Below the pieces are notes generated by a model. The model saw nothing but the letters and a program-made list of their open reading frames with translations. It was not told where the DNA came from and made no database searches. From Dyella humicola (GTDB taxonomy: Bacteria; Pseudomonadota; Gammaproteobacteria; Xanthomonadales; Rhodanobacteraceae), in contig NZ_JAPDPC010000004.1 of NCBI RefSeq assembly GCF_026283945.1, positions 1-64,000 on the forward strand: a DNA stretch of 64,000 nucleotides, given 5' to 3'. Made by a program: the position numbers and the translations under genes. How positions within the stretch are numbered: the first letter of the stretch is position 1; the number at the start of each line of letters is the position of its first letter. Positions 1 through 7,680 of the stretch are shown piece by piece.

Positions 1-67
1 GCCAGGCGGCGGCGCGCGGCTTGACCTGTCAGCCAGGCAGGCGCTGCGCCACGCGCCGCCGCCTGGC
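1..67. repeat. Long perfect inverted repeat at window edge
   Basis: Bases 1-16 and 52-67 are perfect reverse complements (16 bp, almost all G/C) separated by 35 bases, so single-stranded DNA or RNA here would form a very stable hairpin. No T-tract follows, so it is not a classical intrinsic terminator. It could be a palindromic intergenic repeat or the end of a structured element that continues upstream of the window. Confidence 0.6.
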
Positions 68-365
68 AACCGCTCAAGCGCAACGCGAGGTACTTGGAAT
101 ATGAAACCAGACTCTTGGTTGGTGTGGCGCTCAAAACGATCCCCGTGGCTGCCTCACACGAGGCCGAAAAGCGTGAGGAGCTTAACCATGCAGCGCATTT
201 CCCTCAATAAAGAGAGGGTGGAGTGGTCAGCGCCAGGTCAGGCCCGTGTTGTCTGCAAACGTCCGATCTCCGCGCTTTGCATAGCTTCTGCGGGGCCGCC
301 GGGTCAAAGCGTGAATCTAGCTTCAGTCATGAATACAGTGGGATGGCGGCCTGCGCCGGCGATCT
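68..365. other. Intergenic stretch without a convincing gene
   Basis: A short open frame runs rightward from 101 to 451, but it overlaps the 3' end of the LuxR-type gene on the other strand, has no recognisable domain and no good ribosome-binding site. I see no tRNA, strong terminator or repeat here. The stretch is the 3' flank of the leftward regulator gene. Confidence 0.4.
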
Positions 366-1037
366 CTAGCGATAGGGCCCCACCATACGGCACAACTGTG
401 CCACCAGCGCTCCCTGGCTGTGTTTCATGGTCTTCTCGAACACGTGCTTGAGGTGGTTGCGAGCGGTGCCTTCACCCATGGCCAGGAGACCGGCGCAATC
501 GCGCAGTTCGTGACCGTCCGCCAGCAGGGCGGCCAGGGCCGCCTCGCGTGGGGTGAGTCCGAACACTTCCGCCATGGCCCCACGGGAAACCGGCTGAAGG
601 TGCTCGGGGACATCGATGAAGATCGCCGTACGACCCGGCGACCCGGACAGCGCCGAAAAGGTGAGCAGCAAAGGCGCTCGTCGCGAAAGGCCCGGTCGGG
701 GCAGCGACAAATAGCGCGCCGCTGACGCGTCACGGTCGCTTGCCGGTGCCAGGCCCCTCAGCGCCAAGGCATGGCGCAGACGGCGGGTGCCGGCGGTCGT
801 GCTAGCCCTCAGCCCATCGGGACCTTCAGCCAGACCATCATGGCTGGCAAGGAGGCGGCGCGCTTCGCGATTGGCGTACCACGGGCGCGAGTCCGCATCG
901 GCCAGGATGACGCCGATCAGCAGTTGATCAAGCAGTTCGCCCAGGACGGCGGCAGAAGCGCCGGCATCGTGCCGGGCTTCATCGCGTGTCGACGCGGGAG
1001 CGTGGAGGGCGTCCACCGACGGTGCATTCGGATGCAT
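366..1037 (-). CDS. PAS-like/LuxR-type (GerE) transcriptional regulator
   Basis: A 223-residue protein. The N-terminal half (about residues 30-145) looks like a degenerate PAS-type sensor (LLDQLLIGVILADADSRPW, then NREARRLL). The C-terminal 60 residues are a LuxR/GerE helix-turn-helix: FGLTPREAALAALLADG, then a recognition helix around GTARNHLKHVFEKT. This layout (PAS plus LuxR HTH, no receiver domain) fits a ligand- or redox-sensing regulator; the signal is unknown. The ATG at 1037 has GGGGAG six bases upstream, which supports the start. It is divergent from the methyltransferase at 1171, with only 133 bp between the two starts, so the two may share a control region. Confidence 0.8.
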   Translation of the reverse strand: MHPNAPSVDALHAPASTRDEARHDAGASAAVLGELLDQLLIGVILADADSRPWYANREARRLLASHDGLAEGPDGLRASTTAGTRRLRHALALRGLAPASDRDASAARYLSLPRPGLSRRAPLLLTFSALSGSPGRTAIFIDVPEHLQPVSRGAMAEVFGLTPREAALAALLADGHELRDCAGLLAMGEGTARNHLKHVFEKTMKHSQGALVAQLCRMVGPYR

Positions 1038-1170
1038 GGGGGGCTCCCCGCCACGGAACCTAGTGCTTTCGGGCTGTCCGGTTTGGGACAGGCGCTCATC
1101 TCGGTGGTGGCGTATGCAGAGCTTTTGATCCTACTCCACCGTCGCGTGGGCGGTGTCACGGAGTTGTGTC

Positions 1171-2223
1171 ATGGCCATTGACGAACAACGACTGCAGGCG
1201 TTCCTGGGCAAGGCGGTCTGCGACCTGGGGGCCGCGGTGAGCGCCACCCTGATCCAGATCGGCGACGAACTCGGTTTCTACAAGGCACTGGCCGGCGCAC
1301 GGCTCACGCCCGCCGAACTGGCCCAGCGTACGGGCACCTTCGAGCGTTACGTGCGCGAGTGGCTGGGCAATCAGGCGGCCGGCGGCTACGTGGAGTTCGA
1401 CGAAGCCAGCGGAACCTACGGCTTGAGCGAAGAGCAGGCGCTATGCCTGGCCGACCCCAACGGGCCGGTCGACCTGCCGGGTGCCTATTCCATCGTCGAG
1501 GCGACGTTCCACGCCAAGGAGCGCACGCTCGCCAATTTCCGCAGTGGTCGCGGCATGGAATGGGGTGAGCATCACCCCTGCCTGTTCCATGGCACGGAGC
1601 GTTTCTTCCGCGCCGGCTACAACGCGAACCTGATTACCGCGTGGCTGCCGGCGCTGGACGGTGTGGTGGACAAGCTGCGTCGGGGCGGTCGCGCCGCCGA
1701 TGTGGGCTGCGGCCACGGCGCGAGCACGATCCTGATGGCGCAGTCGTTTCCCGAGTCGGAGTTCGTGGGCTATGACTACCACGCGCCTTCGATCGACGTT
1801 GCGCGCGAACGCGCCAAAGCGGCTGGCGTGGAGAACGCGCGTTTCGATGTGGCGGATGCCACCGGTTACACCGGCAGGAATTTCGACCTGATCGCGTTCT
1901 TCGATTGCCTGCACGACATGGGCGATCCGGTCGGCGCGGCCAGACATGCGCACCAAGCGCTCAAGAGCGATGGCAGCTGCATGATTGTCGAGCCGTTTGC
2001 CGGCGACAGCGTGCAGGAAAATCTGAATCCGGTGGGACGCGTGTACTACGCCGCCTCATCGCAGATCTGCGTGCCGGTGTCGCTGGCGCGCAAAGGGCCG
2101 GCGCTGGGCGCGCAGGCCGGTGAGAAGCGCCTGCGCCAAGTCGTGGTCGACGGCGGCGGCTTCCGCCAATTCCGCCGCGCCACCGAAACGCCGTTCAACC
2201 TGGTGCTGGAAGCCAGGCCGTAA
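1171..2223 (+). CDS. Class I SAM-dependent methyltransferase with N-terminal winged-helix domain
   Basis: Residues 1-90 resemble the dimerising winged-helix domain of O-methyltransferases and Rv2258c-like proteins (LGFYKALAGARLTPAELAQ). Residues about 165-300 form a Rossmann methyltransferase core: motif I VGCGHGAST, then the acidic segment FVGYDYHAPSID, then FDCLHDMGDP. The substrate cannot be inferred. The frame opens at GTG 1153, but ATG 1171 has GGAG eight bases upstream and is the better start (350 residues). The gene stands alone, divergent from the LuxR-type regulator and followed by a composite palindromic repeat, so regulation by that neighbour is plausible but is inference only. Confidence 0.85.
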   Translation: MAIDEQRLQAFLGKAVCDLGAAVSATLIQIGDELGFYKALAGARLTPAELAQRTGTFERYVREWLGNQAAGGYVEFDEASGTYGLSEEQALCLADPNGPVDLPGAYSIVEATFHAKERTLANFRSGRGMEWGEHHPCLFHGTERFFRAGYNANLITAWLPALDGVVDKLRRGGRAADVGCGHGASTILMAQSFPESEFVGYDYHAPSIDVARERAKAAGVENARFDVADATGYTGRNFDLIAFFDCLHDMGDPVGAARHAHQALKSDGSCMIVEPFAGDSVQENLNPVGRVYYAASSQICVPVSLARKGPALGAQAGEKRLRQVVVDGGGFRQFRRATETPFNLVLEARP

Positions 2224-2231
2224 TGCCTTTC

Positions 2232-2385
2232 TTCCTCTCCCCTCCGGGGAGAGGACCGAGGTGAGCCCCGAAAAGGGGATAAAGGGCGGGTGCTCGCGAT
2301 AGAACACATTCGAAGCCGACTTCGAACCAGGCTCACCGCAAGATTGCCCCCTCACCCCAACCCTCTCCCCGCAGGGGAGAGGGAG
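2232..2385. repeat. Composite palindromic element, copy 1
   Basis: An about 154-bp element bounded by two short palindromes: CCTCTCCCC/GGGGAGAGG at 2234-2254 and again at 2362-2382. The interior contains GGGTGCTCGCGAT near the left end and CAAGATTG followed by CCCCTCACCCCAACC near the right end. The same arrangement occurs at 61633-61768 in the same orientation and, reverse-complemented, inside hrpA at 4840-4997; a single end palindrome lies at 33515-33537. It fills the gap between the methyltransferase and dps 3' ends. Confidence 0.8.
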
Positions 2386-2393
2386 CCAAGTGC

Positions 2394-2861
2394 TCACTTC
2401 AACAGCGAGCGCAGCATCCACGCCGTCTTCTCATGCTCCTTCAGGCGCCCGGTCACGATATCGGCCGTGCCTTCGTCACCGGCGGCATCCGCCGCCTTGA
2501 TGACTTCGCGTGACGTGTGCGCGGCGATCTCGTGGCCTTCGACCAACTGGCCCACCATGTCCTTCCACTCCGGGACGCCCGCTTCTTCCTTGATGGAGGT
2601 TAGCTTGCCGAACTGGCTATAGGAGCCAGGAGCGAACACGTCCAGGGTGCGAATGCGCTCGGCGATCTCGTCGGCGGCCAGCCACAGTTCGTTGTATTGG
2701 GTCTCGAACATGGTATGCAGGCTGTTGAACTGCGGACCCGTGATGTTCCAGTGAAAACTGTGCGTCTTCAGGTACAGCGAATAGGTGTCGGCCAGCAGCT
2801 TGGACAGCTGCTTGCCAATCTGCTCCCGGTCCTTCTTCGCGATACCGATGGAAATGGCCAT
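2394..2861 (-). CDS. dps: Dps-family DNA-binding ferritin-like protein
   Basis: A 155-residue protein with the Dps four-helix ferritin fold. The ferroxidase signature is visible as [12 protein letters not shown] (about residues 34-45), then [20 protein letters not shown], where the His, Asp/Glu residues bind iron across the dimer interface. Dps proteins oxidise Fe(II) with peroxide, store iron as a dodecamer and bind DNA in starved or stressed cells. The ATG at 2861 is preceded by AAGGAG at good spacing. It is monocistronic, flanked by hrpA (divergent) and the palindromic element. No clear OxyR or sigma-S site could be assigned by eye. Confidence 0.93.
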   Translation of the reverse strand: MAISIGIAKKDREQIGKQLSKLLADTYSLYLKTHSFHWNITGPQFNSLHTMFETQYNELWLAADEIAERIRTLDVFAPGSYSQFGKLTSIKEEAGVPEWKDMVGQLVEGHEIAAHTSREVIKAADAAGDEGTADIVTGRLKEHEKTAWMLRSLLK

Positions 2862-2969
2862 GGTTTGCTCCTTTTGAGGGGTAGGGGTGGAACCTGGAAG
2901 CCACCTTATCGGGCTGGATACGCGTCGAGAAATGAATCCTTCCGATACGGGCGATAGTCAGCGGCTATC

Positions 2970-5900
2970 ATGTGCGGTCCGATGACCCATGCCTCCGCCC
3001 CCCCATCCTCCGCATCCGACGCCCGTCTGCGCGATCTGCGCAAGGCGCTGGACCACGTTTCCAGTCGCGACTACGGCCGGCTGCAAGGCCGTCTGCGCGA
3101 GCTCTCGCGTCGCTTCGATGAAAGAAAGCTGACGGCGCTGGCCGCGGATATCGAGGTGTCCGCGGCCAAGCGCCGCGCTCGCGTCGACGCGAAGCCGGCG
3201 ATCCGCCTGGACGAATCGCTGCCCATCACCGCCCGTGCCGACGAGATCGTCGAGCTGATCCGCAAGCACCAGGTGGTGGTGATCGCCGGTGAGACCGGCT
3301 CGGGCAAGACCACCCAGCTGCCCAAGCTGTGCCTGGCGGCCGGCCGCGGCGAAGCGGGCATGATCGGTTGCACCCAGCCACGCCGGCTGGCCGCGCGCTC
3401 GGTGGCGCGCCGCGTGGCGGAGGAGTTGGGCACGACCCTGGGCGAGCAGGTCGGCTTCCAGGTGCGCTTCAACGACCAGGTGTCCGAGCGCAGCCTGATC
3501 AAGTTCATGACCGACGGCATCCTGCTGGCCGAAACCCAGGGCGACCCGTGGCTCAGCGCGTACGACACCATCATCATCGACGAGGCGCATGAGCGCAGCC
3601 TCAACATCGATTTCCTGCTGGGCTATCTGAAGCGGCTGGCGACCAAGCGGCCCACGCTGAAGATCATCGTCACTTCGGCCACCATCGATACCGAGCGCTT
3701 TGCCGAGCATTTCAGCGGCGCGCCGATCGTGTCGGTGGAAGGGCGCACCTATCCGGTGGAAGTGCGCTGGCGCTCGCTCGTTGAAATGGCAGCAAAGCGC
3801 GGACAGCGGGCCGGCGACATGCAGCAGGGCAGTGCCGAGCACGTGGCTGCGGTGCTCGACGAGATCACTCACGACGACCCGCGCGGCGACGTGCTGATCT
3901 TCATGCCCGGCGAGCGCGAGATCCGCGACACGCATTTGCTGCTGTCGCGCCGGCAATACCGCGAAACCGAAGTGCTGCCGCTGTATGCGCGACTTTCCGC
4001 GGGCGACCAGGACCGGGTGTTCAAGCCGGGTCCGAAACGACGCATCGTGCTGGCCACCAATGTGGCCGAGACCTCGCTGACGGTGCCGCGCATCCGCTAC
4101 GTGGTCGACTCCGGCCAGGCGCGCGTCAAGCGCTACAGCCAGCGCAGCCAGCTCGAACGCCTGCATGTGGAACCGATTTCGCGGGCCGCCGCCGATCAGC
4201 GCAAGGGGCGTTGCGGGCGTGTGGGGCCGGGCATCTGCTATCGCCTCTACGACGAAGCCGACTACAACAGTCGCGCCGCGTATACCGATCCGGAGCTGCT
4301 GCGCTCGTCGCTGGCCAACGTGATCCTGCGCATGCTCTCGCTGCAGTTGGGCGACGTGGACCAGTTTCCCTTCCTCGAAGCGCCCGACCCGCGCGTGGTG
4401 GCCGATGGTTATCGCCGCCTGGCCGAGATCTCGGCGATCGACGAGGCGCGTCATCTCACGCCGATCGGCCGCACCGTGGCTCGTCTGCCGATCGACGTGC
4501 AGCTGGCGCGCATGCTGGTGGAAGCGGAAAAGCTGCATAGCCTGCGTGACGTGCTGGCCGTCGTGTCCTTCCTCAGCATCCAGGACCCGCGCGAGCGTCC
4601 GGCCGATGCACGCCAGCAGGCCGATGCGGCACATGCCGCCTTCGCCGATCCCAAGTCCGATTTCGTGGGCGTGATCAATCTGTGGCGCGAGTACGGCAAG
4701 GCGCATGAAGACCTGACCCAGTCGAAGCTGCGCGACTGGTGTTCGCGGCATTTCCTCAGCTTCATGCGCATGCGCGAATGGCGCGAGCTGCACCGGCAAT
4801 TGTTGTTGGTGGTGCAGGAACTAGGGTGGCACTTCACTTCTCCTTCTCCCCTCCGGGGAGAAGGCCGGGATGAGGGGCCAATCTTGCGACAAGCTGCAAA
4901 GGGTAAACCTGCCGTCGCCGAGAAGAAGCGAGATGGGCAAGCTTCCCGCGAGCACCCGCCACTCACCCCAGCCCTCTCCCCAGAGGGGAGAGGGAGTGAG
5001 AGCGAAGCGGCGCTGCACTACGAAGCGATCCACCGCAGCCTGCTTGCCGGGCTGCCCACCCAGGTAGGCCACAAGGACGAGAAGAGCGTCTATCGCAGCA
5101 CGCGCGAACGCCGCTTCCAGGTATTCCCCGGCTCGGCGCTGTCGAAGGTGCCGCCGAACTGGATCTTTGCCGCGCAGATCCTCGATGTCGGTGGCCGCGT
5201 GTGGGGCATGATGTGCGCCCGTGTCGAGCCGCTGTGGATCGAACAGCAGGCCGCAGACTTGTTGCGCTCGTCGTGCCGCGACGAGCACTGGTCGCGCAAG
5301 CGCGGCCATGTTGTCGCGTACGAGCAGGTGAGCCTGTTCGGACTCACCCTGGTCGAGCGTCGACCGGTGACGTTCCAGCGGCAGAATCCGGCGCTTGCCC
5401 ACCAGATCTTCCTGCGCGAGGCACTGGTGCGTTGCGACATCGACGCACGGGCGGACTTCATCCGCGCCAACCAGCGCGTGCTGGAAGACGCGCATGGCAT
5501 CGAGGCCAAGCAGCGCCGCGAAGGCCTGCTGCGTCATGAGGACGAGCTGGTCGGCTTCTTCGAAGGCAAGCTGCCGCAGGACATCGCCGATAGCCGCGCG
5601 CTCGATGCGTGGTATCGCAAGGCACGTCCCGCGGAGCAGGCAGCGTTGCGCTGGTCGCTGGATGATGTGATGAGTGGCGGCGCGGGGCTCGATCCGCGGG
5701 CGTTTCCTGCTTCGTTGGATATCCCGCCGCAAAAGTACCGACTCGAATATCGGTTCGTGCCCGGCGACGAGGCGGACGGCGTCACCCTGCATTTGCCGCT
5801 GTCCATGTTGAACGCGCTTCCCGCCGCGCGCTGCGAATGGCTGGTGCCGGGATTGCTCGCAGAGAAGGTGGCCGAGTTGATCCGAGGTCTGCCCAAGGCG

Positions 5901-7034
5901 CTACGACGCAATTTTGTACCGGCCCCGGATTTCGCCCGCGCTTTCGTCGAGGCGGAGGCGTCACGCGACGAACCGGTCACCAAGGCGCTGGCCGCTTTCC
6001 TGAAGCGCGCCACCGGTGTGGATATATCGGCGGGCGAATTCGACGTCGCGGAGCTGCCCGCGCACTTCCGCATGCGCTTTCGCCTGCATGACGAAAACGG
6101 GCGCACGCTCGCGGCGGGTCGTGATCTCGCCGATATGCGCGCGCAATGGGAGGGCCAGGCGCGCGAAGCCTTCTCGCGCAAGACCGATATCGAACTGACC
6201 CGCGAAGACATCGCCAGCTGGGATTTCGAGGAGATTCCCAGCCAGGTGCGTTCGGCCGGTGGTTTGCTTGCTTTTCCGGCCCTGGTCGATCTCGGCGAGA
6301 CGGTCGCGTTGCGGGTATTCGAGCGCAGCGACGAGGCACGCGCAGCGCATGTCCAGGGTGTTGTGCGCCTGCTGCGCAACGCCTTGGCCAGCGAAATGAA
6401 ACAGGCGCGCAGGCGCCTGCCGGTCGGCAATCCGCTAGCACTCAAATACGCACCGCTCGGTGGCGTGGACGGCTTGCGCGAAGATCTGGTGGAAGGCGGT
6501 TTCAGCGATCTGCTGGAACGTCATCCGCTGGATGTGCGTACTGCGGGTACGTTCGAGGCATTGCATACACAGGCCGCGCGTGAGTTGTTCGCCGCAGCGG
6601 TGGAGCGGTTGAAGCTGGCCGAGCCCATCATTGAGGCGCAGGCCGAGTTGAAGCCTTGGCTGCAACCACCGCTGATGGGTTTTGCACGCGCCAGCTACGA
6701 CGATCTGCGCGAGCAGCTCGATGGCTTGCTGGTCCCTGGTTTCCTGCGCGACCTGCCTACCGTGCGACTGGCGCACTATCCGCGCTATCTCAAGGCCATG
6801 CGTTTGCGCGCGGAGCGTCTGCGCCAGGACCCGGCCAAGGACCAGCAACGCATGCTGCAGGTGCTGCCGTTCTGGCGCGAGTACCTGAAGCATCGCGCGG
6901 CAGGTAGCGAGGGACTGGATGAATTGCGCTGGTTGATCGAGGAATGGCGCGTATCGCTATTCGCACAGGAACTGAAGACGGCCGAGCCGGTTTCCGCCAA
7001 GCGCCTGAACCGTGCGTTGGAAAACCTCGCTTAG
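2970..7034 (+). CDS. hrpA: ATP-dependent RNA helicase HrpA (DEAH family) with an inserted repeat
   Basis: A 1354-residue DEAH-box RNA helicase. Walker A GETGSGKTT is at about residue 107, DEAH at about 204, followed by VTSATID, NVAETSLTVP and QRKGRCGRVGPG. The helicase-associated and OB-like regions and the long HrpA C-terminal domain (DUF3418) follow. In E. coli HrpA supports ribosome rescue on stalled mRNAs. Residues about 625-676 are not native: nucleotides 4840-4997 are a reverse-oriented copy of the palindromic element seen in intergenic DNA. It splits the conserved segment VVQELG...HYEAIHRSLLAGL, which has only a few linker residues between its halves in E. coli. The frame stays open. 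The start may be 2970 or 2982; neither has a strong ribosome-binding site. Confidence 0.95.
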   Translation: MCGPMTHASAPPSSASDARLRDLRKALDHVSSRDYGRLQGRLRELSRRFDERKLTALAADIEVSAAKRRARVDAKPAIRLDESLPITARADEIVELIRKHQVVVIAGETGSGKTTQLPKLCLAAGRGEAGMIGCTQPRRLAARSVARRVAEELGTTLGEQVGFQVRFNDQVSERSLIKFMTDGILLAETQGDPWLSAYDTIIIDEAHERSLNIDFLLGYLKRLATKRPTLKIIVTSATIDTERFAEHFSGAPIVSVEGRTYPVEVRWRSLVEMAAKRGQRAGDMQQGSAEHVAAVLDEITHDDPRGDVLIFMPGEREIRDTHLLLSRRQYRETEVLPLYARLSAGDQDRVFKPGPKRRIVLATNVAETSLTVPRIRYVVDSGQARVKRYSQRSQLERLHVEPISRAAADQRKGRCGRVGPGICYRLYDEADYNSRAAYTDPELLRSSLANVILRMLSLQLGDVDQFPFLEAPDPRVVADGYRRLAEISAIDEARHLTPIGRTVARLPIDVQLARMLVEAEKLHSLRDVLAVVSFLSIQDPRERPADARQQADAAHAAFADPKSDFVGVINLWREYGKAHEDLTQSKLRDWCSRHFLSFMRMREWRELHRQLLLVVQELGWHFTSPSPLRGEGRDEGPILRQAAKGKPAVAEKKRDGQASREHPPLTPALSPEGRGSESEAALHYEAIHRSLLAGLPTQVGHKDEKSVYRSTRERRFQVFPGSALSKVPPNWIFAAQILDVGGRVWGMMCARVEPLWIEQQAADLLRSSCRDEHWSRKRGHVVAYEQVSLFGLTLVERRPVTFQRQNPALAHQIFLREALVRCDIDARADFIRANQRVLEDAHGIEAKQRREGLLRHEDELVGFFEGKLPQDIADSRALDAWYRKARPAEQAALRWSLDDVMSGGAGLDPRAFPASLDIPPQKYRLEYRFVPGDEADGVTLHLPLSMLNALPAARCEWLVPGLLAEKVAELIRGLPKALRRNFVPAPDFARAFVEAEASRDEPVTKALAAFLKRATGVDISAGEFDVAELPAHFRMRFRLHDENGRTLAAGRDLADMRAQWEGQAREAFSRKTDIELTREDIASWDFEEIPSQVRSAGGLLAFPALVDLGETVALRVFERSDEARAAHVQGVVRLLRNALASEMKQARRRLPVGNPLALKYAPLGGVDGLREDLVEGGFSDLLERHPLDVRTAGTFEALHTQAARELFAAAVERLKLAEPIIEAQAELKPWLQPPLMGFARASYDDLREQLDGLLVPGFLRDLPTVRLAHYPRYLKAMRLRAERLRQDPAKDQQRMLQVLPFWREYLKHRAAGSEGLDELRWLIEEWRVSLFAQELKTAEPVSAKRLNRALENLA
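4840..4997. repeat. Composite palindromic element inside hrpA (reverse orientation)
   Basis: The end palindromes are CCTTCTCCCC/GGGGAGAAGG at 4842-4864 and CCCTCTCCCC/GGGGAGAGGG at 4972-4994. Between them, GGGGCCAATCTTGCG (from 4874) is the reverse complement of the CGCAAGATTGGCCCC seen in the 61.6-kb copy, and GCGAGCACCC (from 4948) is the reverse complement of the GGGTGCTCGC seen in both intergenic copies. This element is therefore the same family in opposite orientation. It is translated in the hrpA frame without a stop, giving a polar Gly/Pro/Arg-rich insert. Confidence 0.85.
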
Positions 7035-7051
7035 CGATGCCTTGAATAATT

Positions 7052-7079
7052 CGTCATCCCAGCGAAAGCCGGGATGACA
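7052..7079. repeat. Short palindromic repeat (GTCATCCC family)
   Basis: GTCATCCCAGC and its imperfect complement GCCGGGATGAC surround GAAA. Related copies lie at 41221-41246 and 51977-52014, with a degenerate one at 26833-26885. It sits between the convergent 3' ends of hrpA and the secreted protein at 7091, where it could act as a bidirectional transcription stop. Confidence 0.7.
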
Positions 7080-7090
7080 GGCAAAAGCCC

Positions 7091-7567
7091 TTACTTCGTC
7101 CGCACCACGCTCGTGGTGTCGTTACAGCCGTCCACCGCCATCATCCAATTGCCCATCAGCGAGCGACGAATCGTCACCTTCGGGTTGTTGCTGCTCAGGC
7201 ACGAAATCCTGGCGGTGTCGGCCTGCTTCCACACCTGGCCATTGTCCAGGGTGAACTCGCCGTGGCCGCTGAAGCCGGTGAAGCTGCCCTGCACGCGCGC
7301 CTGGATCGGGCCGGCTTTCTCGCTGCTCGGATAGAACACCGGCTTGCCGGCCTGGTCGACCATCTTGGTAGCGACCTTGGCGTGGCCGCTCAGCCAGCTG
7401 TCGAGGTTCTTCAGCTCGTCCGGCGAGAGCTTGTCCAGGCCGGCGGCCTTGAACTCTTCCGGGGACATGCGCTGCTGCAGCGGTACGTACTGGTCAGCAG
7501 CGTGCGAGATCACGGGAACAGCGAGGGCAACACTCATCATCAACGGCAGCAGACGGGCCAGGCGCAT
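7091..7567 (-). CDS. Secreted/periplasmic protein of unknown function
   Basis: A 158-residue protein whose first about 22 residues form a signal peptide (MRLARLLPLMMSVALAVP, cleavage near SHAA|DQ). The mature part contains an acidic segment (MSPEEFKAAGLDKLSPDEL) and a C-terminal beta-rich half with GSFTGFSGHGEFTLDNGQVW and two cysteines (ISCLSS and DGCNDT) that could form a disulphide. The frame is open further upstream to 7912, but that part overlaps relA, and ATG 7567 has GAGAGG correctly placed. I do not recognise a named family. Its start is 113 bp from the relA start on the other strand. Confidence 0.75.
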   Translation of the reverse strand: MRLARLLPLMMSVALAVPVISHAADQYVPLQQRMSPEEFKAAGLDKLSPDELKNLDSWLSGHAKVATKMVDQAGKPVFYPSSEKAGPIQARVQGSFTGFSGHGEFTLDNGQVWKQADTARISCLSSNNPKVTIRRSLMGNWMMAVDGCNDTTSVVRTK

Positions 7568-7680
7568 GGGGCAATCCTCTCGATCATGGGGAAGTAACGG
7601 CGCTGGCGCAGCATACACGCCATGAACCGGCGATTCATAAGAGGCGCGGGCGCAGGGCACGCCTGCACTAGAATGACCGC

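Noticed and set aside
101-451. Rightward 116-codon frame at the left edge
   Set aside because: No ribosome-binding site or domain, and overlaps the 3' end of the LuxR-type gene.
2958-4799. A 613-codon antisense frame opposite hrpA
   Set aside because: No domain, His/Ala/Arg-rich; hrpA on the other strand is unmistakable.
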